Below, in pieces: positions 1-8,528 of a stretch of 29,967 bases of DNA. The notes under the pieces are model-generated. The model was not told where the DNA came from. It did not search any database and saw nothing but the letters and a program-made list of their open reading frames with translations. The DNA comes from CAYUET01 sp964443875 (GTDB lineage: Bacteria; Auribacterota; JAFGBW01). Numbering within the stretch: position 1 is the stretch's first letter; every line of letters begins with the position of its first letter. The stretch is from positions 1 to 29,967 of the forward strand of contig CAYUET010000035.1 of NCBI GenBank assembly GCA_964443875.1. The letters are read 5' to 3'. The translations under genes and the position numbers were made by a program.

Positions 1-720
1 TATGATGACGAAATCCCTTCGGAGCTGATTTTTACCATCAAGGGTATTTATGAAAGCGGCCTTTATGACTATGATTCCAGGGCGGTCTTCATCCGGCTGG
101 AGGATGCGAAGGTTCTTTACGGCTTTACAACCCAGGCCCACGGCATAGGAATTTCCGTTAAAAATCCGGAAGGGGTGGGGAACGTCAAGAACCGCTTCTT
201 TAAAACCATCCCTGACGGCTGGACCCTGCGCACCTGGATTGAGAACAACAAAACCTTTTTTTTCGCACTACGGACTGAAAAAAACGTGATGTTCATCCTT
301 CTGGCCTTTGCCATTCTGATTGCCTCCATCAACATTATCAGCACACTGGTCATGCTGGTCATGGAAAAATTCAAGGATATCGGAATTATGAAAGCCATCG
401 GATTCACCAAAAGAAAACTTCTTTCCATTTTTCTCATTGAAGGGTTTATGATCGGATTTATCGGAACCGCTATCGGAACTTTCTGCGGAGTGGTGTTTGT
501 TAAATATATCAATGTTATCCAGGATTTTGTTTCCAAATACACGGGCTATGAAGTCTTTCCTGCGGATGTCTACTATTTTGACTCCATTCCCGCCAGGCTG
601 ACTCCCGGGGATCTGGGTCTCATTATCCTTCTGGGCCTGGGGACTTCCATTTTGGCCTCCCTGTATCCGGCCTACAAGGCTGCAACCATGGAAGCCATAG
701 AGGCGCTTCACCATGAATAA
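1..720 (+). CDS. Lipoprotein-releasing ABC transporter permease (LolC/LolE family), 5'-truncated
   Basis: Open from the first base with no start codon, so this is the C-terminal ~239 residues of a permease whose beginning lies upstream. Family knowledge: LolC/E subunits sit in the inner membrane and, with LolD, release lipoproteins to LolA. The visible part begins in the periplasmic MacB-type domain. It then shows three hydrophobic segments, a typical FtsX-domain arrangement. The stretches MLVMEKFKDIGIMKAIG and LYPAYKAATMEAIEALHHE match the LolC/E cytoplasmic coupling helix and C-terminus closely. The stop overlaps the start of the following ATPase gene by several bases, indicating translational coupling. 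LolC, LolE or a single fused-type LolCE cannot be told apart from this piece. Confidence 0.9.
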   Translation, partial: YDDEIPSELIFTIKGIYESGLYDYDSRAVFIRLEDAKVLYGFTTQAHGIGISVKNPEGVGNVKNRFFKTIPDGWTLRTWIENNKTFFFALRTEKNVMFILLAFAILIASINIISTLVMLVMEKFKDIGIMKAIGFTKRKLLSIFLIEGFMIGFIGTAIGTFCGVVFVKYINVIQDFVSKYTGYEVFPADVYYFDSIPARLTPGDLGLIILLGLGTSILASLYPAYKAATMEAIEALHHE

Positions 721-1396
721 TACTCCTGTTTTGCTTTCCCTTCACAACGTCGTTAAAACCTATTTCATCAAAGGGCAGACGCTTAAAGTTCTGGATAATG
801 TCAGCCTGGAATTCGAAGAGGGAACCTTTACCTCCATCAAGGGGCCTTCAGGCGCCGGGAAAAGCACCCTGCTTTACATTATCGGCATGCTTCTGAAATA
901 CGACGGGGGGGATATTTTTCTGGAAGGAAAAAAAATCTCGGAATTTTCAAGCCGTAAAAAAGCCTCGGTACGCAACACGGAAATTGGTTTTATTTTTCAA
1001 AGCTATCATCTTCTTCCTGAATTTACCGCCCTTGAAAACATTCTCCTGCCTGCCCTGCTTCACGGGATTTCCAAAAAAGAGGCCGAGGACAGGGCCATGA
1101 CGCTTTTAGGCAAGGTCAACCTCGGCAACCGCGAACATCATAAGCCTTCAGAGCTTTCCGGAGGGGAACAGCAGAGAATCTGCATCTGCAGGGCGCTGAT
1201 CAACAGCCCCAAGCTGATCCTTGCGGATGAACCCACCGGAAACCTGGATACTCATAATACAGGTCTTGTCATTGATATGCTGGAAGCTCTCTGCCGGGAA
1301 TATAAAAATACGCTGATCATGGTCACCCATAACGAACAGCTGGCCGCCAAAACAGACCGCTGTATTTCCCTTTTGGATGGAAAAGTGGTTTCCTGA
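713..1396 (+). CDS. lolD: ABC transporter ATP-binding protein, LolD-like
   Basis: A 227-residue ATPase of the LolD/MacB/FtsE size class. All nucleotide-binding motifs are intact: Walker A GPSGAGKS (44-51), Q-loop Q96, signature LSGGEQQR (148-155), Walker B with LILADEPTGNLD (168-179) and the switch His206 in VTHNEQ. The ADEPTGNLD form is typical of the LolD/MacB group. The start overlaps the end of the upstream LolC/E-type permease gene, so it very probably powers lipoprotein release from the inner membrane. No terminator hairpin is visible after the stop. MacB-like export of another substrate is the main alternative. Confidence 0.9.
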   Translation: MNNTPVLLSLHNVVKTYFIKGQTLKVLDNVSLEFEEGTFTSIKGPSGAGKSTLLYIIGMLLKYDGGDIFLEGKKISEFSSRKKASVRNTEIGFIFQSYHLLPEFTALENILLPALLHGISKKEAEDRAMTLLGKVNLGNREHHKPSELSGGEQQRICICRALINSPKLILADEPTGNLDTHNTGLVIDMLEALCREYKNTLIMVTHNEQLAAKTDRCISLLDGKVVS

Positions 1397-1435
1397 TTTA
1401 ATCTCCATGAGTTTAATTCCCTGCAGTTTACTTCG

Positions 1436-1485
1436 GCTTGTCATTTCGAGCGATAGCGAGAAATCCAGATTCCTCGCCGCTTGCT
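1436..1485. repeat. Fragment of a dispersed 'TGTCATTTCGAGCG' type repeat
   Basis: The 124-bp spacer between the LolD-like gene and the convergent HD-GYP gene contains TGTCATTTCGAGCGATAGCG, then GAGAAATCC and AGATTCCTCGC. The left part, GCGAGAAATC, is followed by a partly inverted copy of itself. Elements of this form (TGTCATTTCGAGCG...GAGAAATC) are widespread short intergenic repeats in many bacterial genomes. Only one copy, apparently degenerate on its right side, is in this window, so its status as a repeat here rests on resemblance. Confidence 0.5.
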
Positions 1486-1520
1486 GCGTGATTGTTCATT
1501 TTTTCATGCAATAGAGCGGG

Positions 1521-2762
1521 TTAGGGATTTGACTCTTCAGGATACTTTTTCCGGATGGATTTGAACACCGGATGAATTTTAAAGAAGGCTTCCACAAGCT
1601 CAGGATCGAAATCCTTTCCGGAAGCCTTTTGAATAAAGTCTAAAACCTTGTCTTCGCTCCAGGCTTCCTTGTAACATCGTGCGCTGCTCAGGGCGTCATA
1701 AACATCGGCAATGGCTACAATCCTTCCGCAGAGGGGGATTTCTTCCTGTTTCTTTCCTTCCCCGTATTTCAGAACGCCTGATTCCATGGAGGCGTTTTTA
1801 CCGGGATACCCTGTGCCGTTCCAGTGCTCATGATGGTTCAGGCTTATTTCCGCACTCAGGGTATCCAGATCGGAAGAGCTGTTTTCAAAGAGTTTTACCC
1901 CGGTAAGGGTGTGGGATTTCATAATGGAAAATTCCTCAGGAGTCAATTTTCCGGGTTTTTTAAGAATAGTATCGGAAATTCCCACCTTCCCCACATCATG
2001 AAGCATGGCCGCAAGCCTTAAAATGTCTTTATAGGTCTTGATTTCCTTCTTTTCCAGGCCTTTTAAAGAGGCCCATTCCTGGTAAAGTTCAATGGAATAA
2101 GTGGCCACTCTCTGGACATGACTGCCTGTTTCCCTGGGATCACGAAGCTCGGCCATGCGTATCATACGGAGGATGATGTCCCGTGTCATTTTAGCTCTTT
2201 CAATGATAATGGCTGCCTCATGGGCAAAAAGCTCGATCATGAAACGGTGCCGGGGTGTAAAAGGGACGACTTTTCCGGATTCATTCAGGGAGTTAAGAAC
2301 CTGAATGGCCCCAACTACCTTGTCTGCAGCAATTTTCATGGGAACAGTAAGGACGGAGCCTGTATGATAGGAGGATAAACGGTCAAAATTTTTGTTAAAG
2401 CAGTAAGGAGTGTCCGGTGGAAGGGCATAAACATCCGGGATGTCCAGTGTTTCTCCATGCAGGGCGCAATACCCGGCAATCGATTTGGAATCCAGGGGGA
2501 TTTCATGGTTGGAATACAGAATATTTTTTAATGCCCTGTCGTTCTCGTTTTTAAAAAGGGTTTCATTCTGAACATAACTAAACTTAAGGTGTTTGTTTTC
2601 AAGAAGAAACAGAGATCCTGCATCCGCATTTGTGAATTTACGGGCATGGTATAGAATCTGATCAAGAAGGGAATCCAAGTCTTTATGAAGGGATAATTCC
2701 TGTTTTGTGACCTGAAAAATTTCCTTAAAGGCGTTTAGATCATCCTGAAAATTATATTTCAT
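1521..2762 (-). CDS. GAF domain plus HD-GYP domain protein (probable cyclic-di-GMP phosphodiesterase)
   Basis: 413 residues. Residues ~25-190 look like a GAF sensor domain. They are followed by an HD-GYP domain with the HD pair His255-Asp256 in MLHDVGKVG, then HHEHWNGTGYP at 310-320 carrying the His-His pair and the GYP signature. HD-GYP enzymes hydrolyse cyclic di-GMP (or cGAMP in some clades) and often act on motility. A small deviation is Asn in HWNG where Asp is usual. No transmembrane segment is apparent, so it should be cytosolic. It is transcribed divergently from the flagellar-type genes at 2925-3732, which supports a motility or surface-attachment role. The ATG start has AGGAG at 2774-2778 on the minus strand, with rather long spacing. 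Confidence 0.9.
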   Translation of the reverse strand: MKYNFQDDLNAFKEIFQVTKQELSLHKDLDSLLDQILYHARKFTNADAGSLFLLENKHLKFSYVQNETLFKNENDRALKNILYSNHEIPLDSKSIAGYCALHGETLDIPDVYALPPDTPYCFNKNFDRLSSYHTGSVLTVPMKIAADKVVGAIQVLNSLNESGKVVPFTPRHRFMIELFAHEAAIIIERAKMTRDIILRMIRMAELRDPRETGSHVQRVATYSIELYQEWASLKGLEKKEIKTYKDILRLAAMLHDVGKVGISDTILKKPGKLTPEEFSIMKSHTLTGVKLFENSSSDLDTLSAEISLNHHEHWNGTGYPGKNASMESGVLKYGEGKKQEEIPLCGRIVAIADVYDALSSARCYKEAWSEDKVLDFIQKASGKDFDPELVEAFFKIHPVFKSIRKKYPEESNP

Positions 2763-2805
2763 TGGACTACTAGCTCCTATAAATCAATCATTTAGAAAAA
2801 TTAAA

Positions 2806-2814
2806 ATTATATCA
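2806..2814 (-). promoter_or_regulatory. Candidate extended -10 promoter for the HD-GYP gene
   Basis: Read on the minus strand this is TGATATAAT, a perfect TGnTATAAT extended -10 element. The region at the -35 distance is a T-tract without a recognisable hexamer, as is common for extended -10 promoters. The transcript would start near 2799, about 37 bases before the HD-GYP start codon. Confidence 0.5.
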
Positions 2815-2847
2815 ATAAATAAATCGCAAAAAAAAATAATTTTTCAC

Positions 2848-2875
2848 TAAAGTGTTCAAGTGAAGAATCCGATAA
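2848..2875 (+). promoter_or_regulatory. Sigma-28 (FliA) type flagellar promoter
   Basis: TAAAGTGT at 2848-2855 and TCCGATAA at 2868-2875 match the FliA consensus TAAAGTTT / GCCGATAA with one mismatch in each box. The spacing is 12 bases rather than the usual 11. It lies about 50 bases upstream of the small gene at 2925 and points towards it and the FlaG-like gene. This is strong independent support for both being late flagellar genes. Confidence 0.7.
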
Positions 2876-2924
2876 ATAGACCGGGTAGGTAGGTAAATAT
2901 AAAAATTTTAGATGGGAGGTATTT

Positions 2925-3176
2925 ATGGAAATCAATTCTATTGGTAGTGCGGCTGATAATTTGGCTGCGGTCAGAAAGGTTGAGACTGGGGCTAAATCCA
3001 TTATGGAAGCCGGCAATGATCTCAAGAAAGTGAAAGCCCCGGAAGACGAAGAGGCAACTAAAAAAGCGAATGAGGCTGTTAAAACGGATAAGGCCGGTTC
3101 AGCTGAAGCCGCTCAGGGTGTGACGAATGCTCAGAGTAAAAAAGAAGCGGGAAATACTCTGGACGTAATGGGGTAA
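2925..3176 (+). CDS. Small protein, possible YjfB-like putative motility protein
   Basis: 83 residues, hydrophilic, Ala/Lys/Glu-rich, with no signal peptide or membrane segment. The start is well supported by GGGAGG at 2914-2919, 5 bases before the ATG. A sigma-28-like promoter lies just upstream and a FlaG-like gene follows 55 bases downstream. The opening MEINSIGSAADNL and the ending GNTLDVMG resemble in layout the short 'putative motility protein' YjfB family, which starts MDI... and ends near a G.(N)xDI/DV motif. The middle is low-complexity and does not match anything I recognise. Its function is unknown; context argues for a late flagellar or motility role. Confidence 0.7.
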   Translation: MEINSIGSAADNLAAVRKVETGAKSIMEAGNDLKKVKAPEDEEATKKANEAVKTDKAGSAEAAQGVTNAQSKKEAGNTLDVMG

Positions 3177-3231
3177 TCTAACGGGCTAAGGATAGCCCTA
3201 AACTTTCAACTTTAATAAAGAAGTACGGAAC

Positions 3232-3732
3232 ATGGACGTTGTACTTAATAATAACTCTTTTCCGGGAAATTCTTCCCCCGTTTCTGAGGTGAAATCAGGG
3301 GCGAAGGAAGCGACCAGAGATACTTCCCGGTCTTCTTCAACTCCGGCTGCGGATCCGAAAGCCGAAGCTTTTTCCCTGGTTGTTTCTACCCAGGCAAAAG
3401 ATTCTGTGGAGCTCGCCTCCCGGATTAAACCTGCGGATGAAGCCGGAAAGACTGACGGGAAAAAAGAAGGTCAGGATAAAAAAGAAGATCAGGACAAAAA
3501 GGTCGCCACTGCCAGGGAAAAGAATGTTGTCGTAAATGAGACTCTCCTGCAATATCGGATTGAGGAAAGTGAAAATAAAGAAACAGGGCAGACCAATAAA
3601 GAGCTTGTTGTTTATCTGATGGATAAAAAATCCGGAGAGGTGATAAGACAGATTCCCTCGGATGATTTTTATGATAAGACGAATAACCGGTCTCTTCCTT
3701 CCAGCGGAATTTTTGTCGATCAGGAAGGCTGA
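3232..3732 (+). CDS. flaG: FlaG family flagellar protein
   Basis: 166 residues. The first ~95 are disordered-looking and rich in Ser, Lys, Asp and Ala. The last ~70 form the FlaG-like domain, with LQYRIEESENKETGQ leading to VVYLMDKKSGEVIRQIPSDD, the characteristic 'sGeVIRQIPs' core of the family. FlaG proteins are encoded with flagellin and FliD genes and influence filament length. No flagellin gene is in the window, but a sigma-28-like promoter precedes the upstream small gene and probably drives both. The N-terminal extension is longer than the ~120 residues usual for FlaG. The stop is 1 base from the convergent mutL stop, with no terminator visible. Confidence 0.8.
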   Translation: MDVVLNNNSFPGNSSPVSEVKSGAKEATRDTSRSSSTPAADPKAEAFSLVVSTQAKDSVELASRIKPADEAGKTDGKKEGQDKKEDQDKKVATAREKNVVVNETLLQYRIEESENKETGQTNKELVVYLMDKKSGEVIRQIPSDDFYDKTNNRSLPSSGIFVDQEG

Positions 3733-3733
3733 T

Positions 3734-5524
3734 TTACCCGGAATTTCTTAAAAGCTTTCGGTCAATCTCCGTCCAGGAGATCTTATACATGACAGGTCTG
3801 CCATGAGGACAGGAAAAAGGATTGTCACACCTGAACAGGTCTTCCATCAGTTTTTCCTGCTCTTCGGGACTTAAGCGGTCCCCGAACATCACGGACTGAC
3901 GGCATACTCCGCGTATCAGTTTTTCGAGACCCGGGCTTCCAAAACAGGGGTCACGCAGGTAGGCGGCTAGGGCCTGCAAATAAGTGCACAATGCTTTTTC
4001 TGAAAGCCCCGGAGGCAGGGCATCAATACTGAAGGTGTTTCTGCCGAAAGGTTCCATGGAAAACCCCAGTTTATTCAGGGACTCCCGCTGGGATTCCAGC
4101 AGGGAATAATCCTCATTGGATAAAGAAATCACCTCGGGCATAAGAAGCTTCTGGGATTCCACCTGGGATTTTTCCCTTTGTTTCAGTGTTTTTTCATAAA
4201 GCACACGCTCATGAGAGGCATGCTGATCCAAGAGGGCAAATCCGTCTTCCATTTCCACCACAAGATAGCGGTCTTTGACCTGACCTACAAGACGCCATTT
4301 TTTCCCTGAACCCGCTTTATTTTCAAGAGATTCTGAAAGAGCGGGCTGGGGAAATTCTGAGACGGGGAAAGACGAATAATCCGCTGCAGGAGCGGCGGAA
4401 GGAACAATTTTTGTTCCATACCAGTTTTTTTGAAAATCCTGATAACTGACCGGGACCTTCACCTGGGACAGGGGATCCGAATCCAATTCCCGGGTCTGAT
4501 TCAGCGGGGGCGGATTTTGATAGCTTGAGGCTATTTTTCGTGTAAAGGCGGAGGCAAAGGCATGGAGTCCTGAAGAAATAATTTCATTTTCATCGCGGAA
4601 ACGGATTTCAAGTTTGGCAGGGTGAACATTCACATCCACCAGGGAGGGTTTCACCTTCACAAAAAGAATCACGGAAGGATAGGTTCCGTGAGGAATTTTG
4701 TCCCTGTAAAATTTAGAAATGATGTAATTCAGGATCTGGCTTTGAACCAGGCGTCCGTTGACAAATATTTTGATTTCCGTACGGTCTCTGCGGGTTCGGG
4801 AGGGCAGGGTTAAAAAACCGTCCATCCGGCCGTTTAAAAAGGCGTAATCCAGTTCCGCACACGATTCAAGCCATTCTTTTCCAAAGAGTTCCAGAAGCCT
4901 TTCCCTGAAATTTTTTCTCTGGGAGGTTTCAAAAACAGTCTCTCCATCCGCGATCAGGCGGAATGAAATTTCAGGATGAGCCATGGCAATGGCCTCCAGC
5001 CAAGCTTCGATTTTTTTGGTTTCAGTGGGGTCTGTTTTGAGAAATTTAAGTCTTGCCGGAAGGTTGAAGAAAAGATTTTCTACAACCACCCTTGTTCCTT
5101 TTTCAAGGACAGCGTCCTTTATTTCCCCGGTCTTTCCTCCTTCGATCTGAATCAGGGAGGCCCCATTACCGTCCGGGTCGGCCGAAGTGATGGTCATCTG
5201 TGAAACAGAGGCAATGCTCGGGATGGCCTCGCCACGAAAACCGTAAGTGGCGATTTCTTCAAGATCTGAGGCGGAATTGATTTTGGAAGTGGCGAAACGG
5301 TTTATGCAGGAGCGCAGATTTTCGCGTGTCATTCCGGATCCGTTATCGGTGATTCTTATGTTTTTTTTGCCGCCTCCGGTGATTTCCACGGTAATCTGCG
5401 AGGCTTGTGCATCAATGGAATTTTCAACAAGCTCTTTGACCACGGAAGCCGGCCTTTCGATGATTTCGCCGGCAGCGATCTGATCAATGACCTGATCAGG
5501 CAGTAATTTGACCGTTTTTGTCAT
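3734..5524 (-). CDS. mutL: DNA mismatch repair protein MutL
   Basis: 596 residues, close to the normal MutL length. The N-terminal GHKL ATPase is complete: VVKELVENSIDA, ITDNGSGM, ATSKI and YGFRGEA. The C-terminal dimerisation domain carries DQHASHERVLYE, which fits the DQHA(x2)E(x4)E metal-binding motif of endonuclease-type MutL, and a CPHGRP motif near the end. The protein is therefore predicted to nick DNA itself, as in bacteria lacking MutH. The central linker (~340-400) is poorly conserved as expected. Its ATG overlaps the mutS stop in an ATGA arrangement, so the two are translationally coupled. Confidence 0.97.
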   Translation of the reverse strand: MTKTVKLLPDQVIDQIAAGEIIERPASVVKELVENSIDAQASQITVEITGGGKKNIRITDNGSGMTRENLRSCINRFATSKINSASDLEEIATYGFRGEAIPSIASVSQMTITSADPDGNGASLIQIEGGKTGEIKDAVLEKGTRVVVENLFFNLPARLKFLKTDPTETKKIEAWLEAIAMAHPEISFRLIADGETVFETSQRKNFRERLLELFGKEWLESCAELDYAFLNGRMDGFLTLPSRTRRDRTEIKIFVNGRLVQSQILNYIISKFYRDKIPHGTYPSVILFVKVKPSLVDVNVHPAKLEIRFRDENEIISSGLHAFASAFTRKIASSYQNPPPLNQTRELDSDPLSQVKVPVSYQDFQKNWYGTKIVPSAAPAADYSSFPVSEFPQPALSESLENKAGSGKKWRLVGQVKDRYLVVEMEDGFALLDQHASHERVLYEKTLKQREKSQVESQKLLMPEVISLSNEDYSLLESQRESLNKLGFSMEPFGRNTFSIDALPPGLSEKALCTYLQALAAYLRDPCFGSPGLEKLIRGVCRQSVMFGDRLSPEEQEKLMEDLFRCDNPFSCPHGRPVMYKISWTEIDRKLLRNSG

Positions 5525-8172
5525 AGGTCCTCTGCTGAAAGTTTTCCGGCTTCGTCGGCAATTTTTGTCAGAAGCTCCAGAGACTGCATGGGGGTTTTGT
5601 TCAGGGGATCCAGGCCGCTTATTTTCTGCAGGAACTCTTCAATTTTTCGGGGTACTTTTTCAACCACCGGCGGAGAAAAAAGATCCAGCTGGAGAGTCCC
5701 TGCCTTCTCCTCTTTTCCCGTCTCTTTGAGCTTGGAGGTGCCCCCGGATTCGAGGGTGGTCAAAAGTTCCTTGGCGCGGTTAATCAGGTCTTTGGGGAGG
5801 CCGGCCAGTCGGGCAACGTGGATCCCGTAAGACTTATCCGCAGGGCCTTCGACGATTTTTCGCAAAAACAGAATGTCCTCATTCCATTCCTTGACGGCGA
5901 TATTGAAATTTTTAATCCCCTTGAGATTTTTTTCAAGGGTGGTGAGTTCATGAAAATGGGTGGCAAACAGGGTTTTTGCCTTCACACTGGACTGGTAGTA
6001 AAGATACTCAATCACGGCCCAGGCAATGGAAATTCCGTCAAAGGTGGACGTTCCCCGACCGATTTCATCCAGAATGATTAATGATTTATTCGTGGCATTA
6101 TTGAGGATGCTTGCGGTTTCATTCATTTCCACCATGAAGGTGCTTTTGCCTCCGCTCAAGTCGTCATAGGCCCCGACCCTTGTGAAAATCCTGTCCACAA
6201 TCCCCAGGGAGGCTTCCTTTGCAGGCACATGCGAACCGACCTGTGCCAGAAGAACAATCAGGGCCACCTGGCGGATATAGGTTGATTTTCCGGCCATGTT
6301 GGGTCCTGTGATTAAAAGAATCTGATTCTGGTTTTCGTCGATTTCCGTATCGTTGGAAACAAAGGCTCCGGGTTCCAGAAGGCTTTCCACAACCGGGTGT
6401 CTTCCCTCGCGAATGTAAATCCTGTCACCCTCATTGATTTCAGGCCGTGTGTAATGATTCTTACTGGAAATTTCCGCCAGAGAGCATAACACATCCAGAA
6501 CCGCCACCTTGAGAGTCGAAACCTTGATGTCATCCGCATAATGGGCCACTTCTTCACGGATTTCCTGAAAAAGTTTCTGTTCAAGGGCAAGGCTTTTCTG
6601 TTCAGCCCCCAGGATTTTGGTCTCCAGTTCCTTGAGTTCCTGGGTGATGAAGCGTTCCCCGTTGACCAGGGTCTGCTTGCGGATGAAATAGTCGGGAACC
6701 ATGTCCAGGTTGCCCTTGCTCACTTCAAAATAATAGCCGAACACATTGTTGAATTTGATTTTCAGATTTTTGATCCCGGTTTTTTCCACTTCCCTTTGCT
6801 GAATTTCCGCGAGCCTGATTTTGGCGTTTTTGGAGATATCGCGAAGTTCATCGACTTCCGCGTTGAATCCGTCCCTGATCACATTCCCGTCGCGGAGAAG
6901 CGCCGGGGCATCCTCCCGGATTCCCTTTTCAATCAGGCTGTTGGCCTCCTGATAGTCCTTGAAATGCGGGGTGAGATTTTTGATCAGTCCGGACTCCAGT
7001 TTCCGCGTTTTATCGGCAAGGGAAGGGAGCAGGACAAGCGAGCGTCTTAATCCCAGGAGGTCCCGGGGCGAGGCGTTTCCGCAGGCCACACGTCCGGCAA
7101 TGCGCTCCATATCCTGAATGGATTTCAGCTGATCACGGATATCGGTTAAAAGTATGTACTGATCCTTAAGTTCCGATACAGCATCCTGTCTCTCGAGAAT
7201 CAGGCGGAGATCCCTTAAAGGGGAGTGGATCCAGTGCCTTAAAAGTCTTGCCCCCATGGGGGTCTGGGTGCGGTCCAGAATCTGAATGAGACAGATCCCT
7301 TTCTGGTTTCCGGGAGTTTCCATGAGTTCCAGGTTGCGCTTGGTGGGTTCGTCCAGAGACATGAAGCCCTCAAGATGATAGCGGGATAAAAGGTTTAAAT
7401 TCCCCAGGGCTGTGGGGCAGTTTTCACGGGCATAGTGAAGAAGGGCTCCTGCGGCGCAGACCCCGGGAATGGAATCCCCGAGACCGAACCCGTCGAGGGA
7501 ATGGGTTTTAAACTGCTGGACAAGAAGGTTGAAGGCATGGCTGTGTTCAAAAATCCAGTCCGCCTCATAAAGGCAGTAATTTTTATAGCGCTGAAAGAAT
7601 TCCCGGGTCGAAAAAAAAACCTGAAGGCTTTTCGGAATTAAAAGTTCAGAGGGTTTGACCCTTAAGATTTCTCTTTCCAGTTCGTCAATTTCACGGAGCT
7701 CGGTGACCTTGTATTCACCCGTGGAAAGTTCCGCATAGGCAAAACCGAAGAATGCTCCGGCTTTGGTTACAGCGCCGAGGTAATTATTTTTGGAGGAATC
7801 CAGAAGGGAGTCATCGATCACGGTTCCGGGGGTGACCACGCGCACGACTTTTCTTTTCACCACACCCTTGGCCTGCTTGGGGTCTTCCATCTGTTCACAG
7901 ATCGCGACCTTGTGATTGGTGTTGATGAGCTTTGCCAGGTAGCCGTCCACTGCATGGTAGGGGACCCCGCACATGGGGATCTCTTTGCCGTTCTGGCTTC
8001 CCCGGGAGGTCAAGGTTACATTCAGAAGAGGGGCCGCCTTAAGCGCGTCCTCAAAAAAAAGTTCGTAAAAATCCCCAAGCCGGTAAAAAAGAAAAACATC
8101 CGGGTATTTTTCCTTGATCTCAAAATATTGCCGGAGCATGGGGGTTAATTCCTGGGAGGCTGATTCAGTCAT
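5521..8172 (-). CDS. mutS: DNA mismatch repair protein MutS
   Basis: 883 residues, a full-length MutS. The N-terminal mismatch-recognition domain has the Phe-x-Glu motif in GDFYELF near residue 33. Connector, lever and clamp domains follow. The ATPase has Walker A GPNMAGKSTYIRQ, Walker B LIILDEIGRGTSTFDG and the ATHFHEL motif. MutS binds mismatches and recruits MutL, whose gene overlaps its stop by 4 bases. The start lies 356 bases from the divergent gltX start. The sequence before the ATG is only weakly Shine-Dalgarno-like (GGAAAAG). Confidence 0.98.
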   Translation of the reverse strand: MTESASQELTPMLRQYFEIKEKYPDVFLFYRLGDFYELFFEDALKAAPLLNVTLTSRGSQNGKEIPMCGVPYHAVDGYLAKLINTNHKVAICEQMEDPKQAKGVVKRKVVRVVTPGTVIDDSLLDSSKNNYLGAVTKAGAFFGFAYAELSTGEYKVTELREIDELEREILRVKPSELLIPKSLQVFFSTREFFQRYKNYCLYEADWIFEHSHAFNLLVQQFKTHSLDGFGLGDSIPGVCAAGALLHYARENCPTALGNLNLLSRYHLEGFMSLDEPTKRNLELMETPGNQKGICLIQILDRTQTPMGARLLRHWIHSPLRDLRLILERQDAVSELKDQYILLTDIRDQLKSIQDMERIAGRVACGNASPRDLLGLRRSLVLLPSLADKTRKLESGLIKNLTPHFKDYQEANSLIEKGIREDAPALLRDGNVIRDGFNAEVDELRDISKNAKIRLAEIQQREVEKTGIKNLKIKFNNVFGYYFEVSKGNLDMVPDYFIRKQTLVNGERFITQELKELETKILGAEQKSLALEQKLFQEIREEVAHYADDIKVSTLKVAVLDVLCSLAEISSKNHYTRPEINEGDRIYIREGRHPVVESLLEPGAFVSNDTEIDENQNQILLITGPNMAGKSTYIRQVALIVLLAQVGSHVPAKEASLGIVDRIFTRVGAYDDLSGGKSTFMVEMNETASILNNATNKSLIILDEIGRGTSTFDGISIAWAVIEYLYYQSSVKAKTLFATHFHELTTLEKNLKGIKNFNIAVKEWNEDILFLRKIVEGPADKSYGIHVARLAGLPKDLINRAKELLTTLESGGTSKLKETGKEEKAGTLQLDLFSPPVVEKVPRKIEEFLQKISGLDPLNKTPMQSLELLTKIADEAGKLSAEDL

Positions 8173-8383
8173 GAGCTTTTCCGTTTAGGTTTGGGTTATT
8201 TTATTTCAAAGTCCACAAGGATAAAAGAAGAGGGAGCGAAAAACAAGCTTTTTTAAAAGACAAATAAATCTTTTTTGAGAATCAAAATTTTAGTCAACGG
8301 GAGCATTACTGCCAAAACCCATAAATAACCGGATAAGAAATCATTGGTGAAAGGGAATAGATGTCATTGCCTTTTTGTCCATC

Positions 8384-8432
8384 ATACCGGACTTGTCCCT
8401 CCATTGCATTGCGGGATAGGTAATTCCGGTAT
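8384..8432. other. Strong hairpin in the mutS-gltX spacer
   Basis: ATACCGGA (8384-8391) pairs perfectly with TCCGGTAT (8425-8432). Directly inside, CTTGTCCC (8392-8399) pairs with GGGATAGG (8413-8420), using two G-U wobbles. The result is a ~16-bp stem with a 4-base bulge (8421-8424) and a 13-base apical loop. No T-run follows on either strand, so it is not a simple terminator. It could be a leader structure of gltX, an interspersed repeat or a small RNA. The rest of the 356-bp spacer shows nothing else I can support. A TTGACA at 8460-8465 lacks a good -10. Confidence 0.6.
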
Positions 8433-8528
8433 CCATTCCTTTACTGCCTTTCTTTCTTATTGACATTTTGCCCTGAGTAGTCAAAAAATTGACCTTTGGT
8501 TTTTATCACATCAATAAAGGAATTTCTT

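Noticed and set aside
2881..2896. Tandem GGTA units (GGTAGGTAGGTA)
   Set aside because: Only three short units, too few to call a repeat array or phase-variable tract.
8460..8488. TTGACA as the -35 box of a gltX promoter
   Set aside because: The -10 position is a run of A without a recognisable hexamer.
8496..8528. TTG start 33 bases upstream for gltX
   Set aside because: The ATG at 8529 has a proper ribosome site and starts at the conserved N-terminus.
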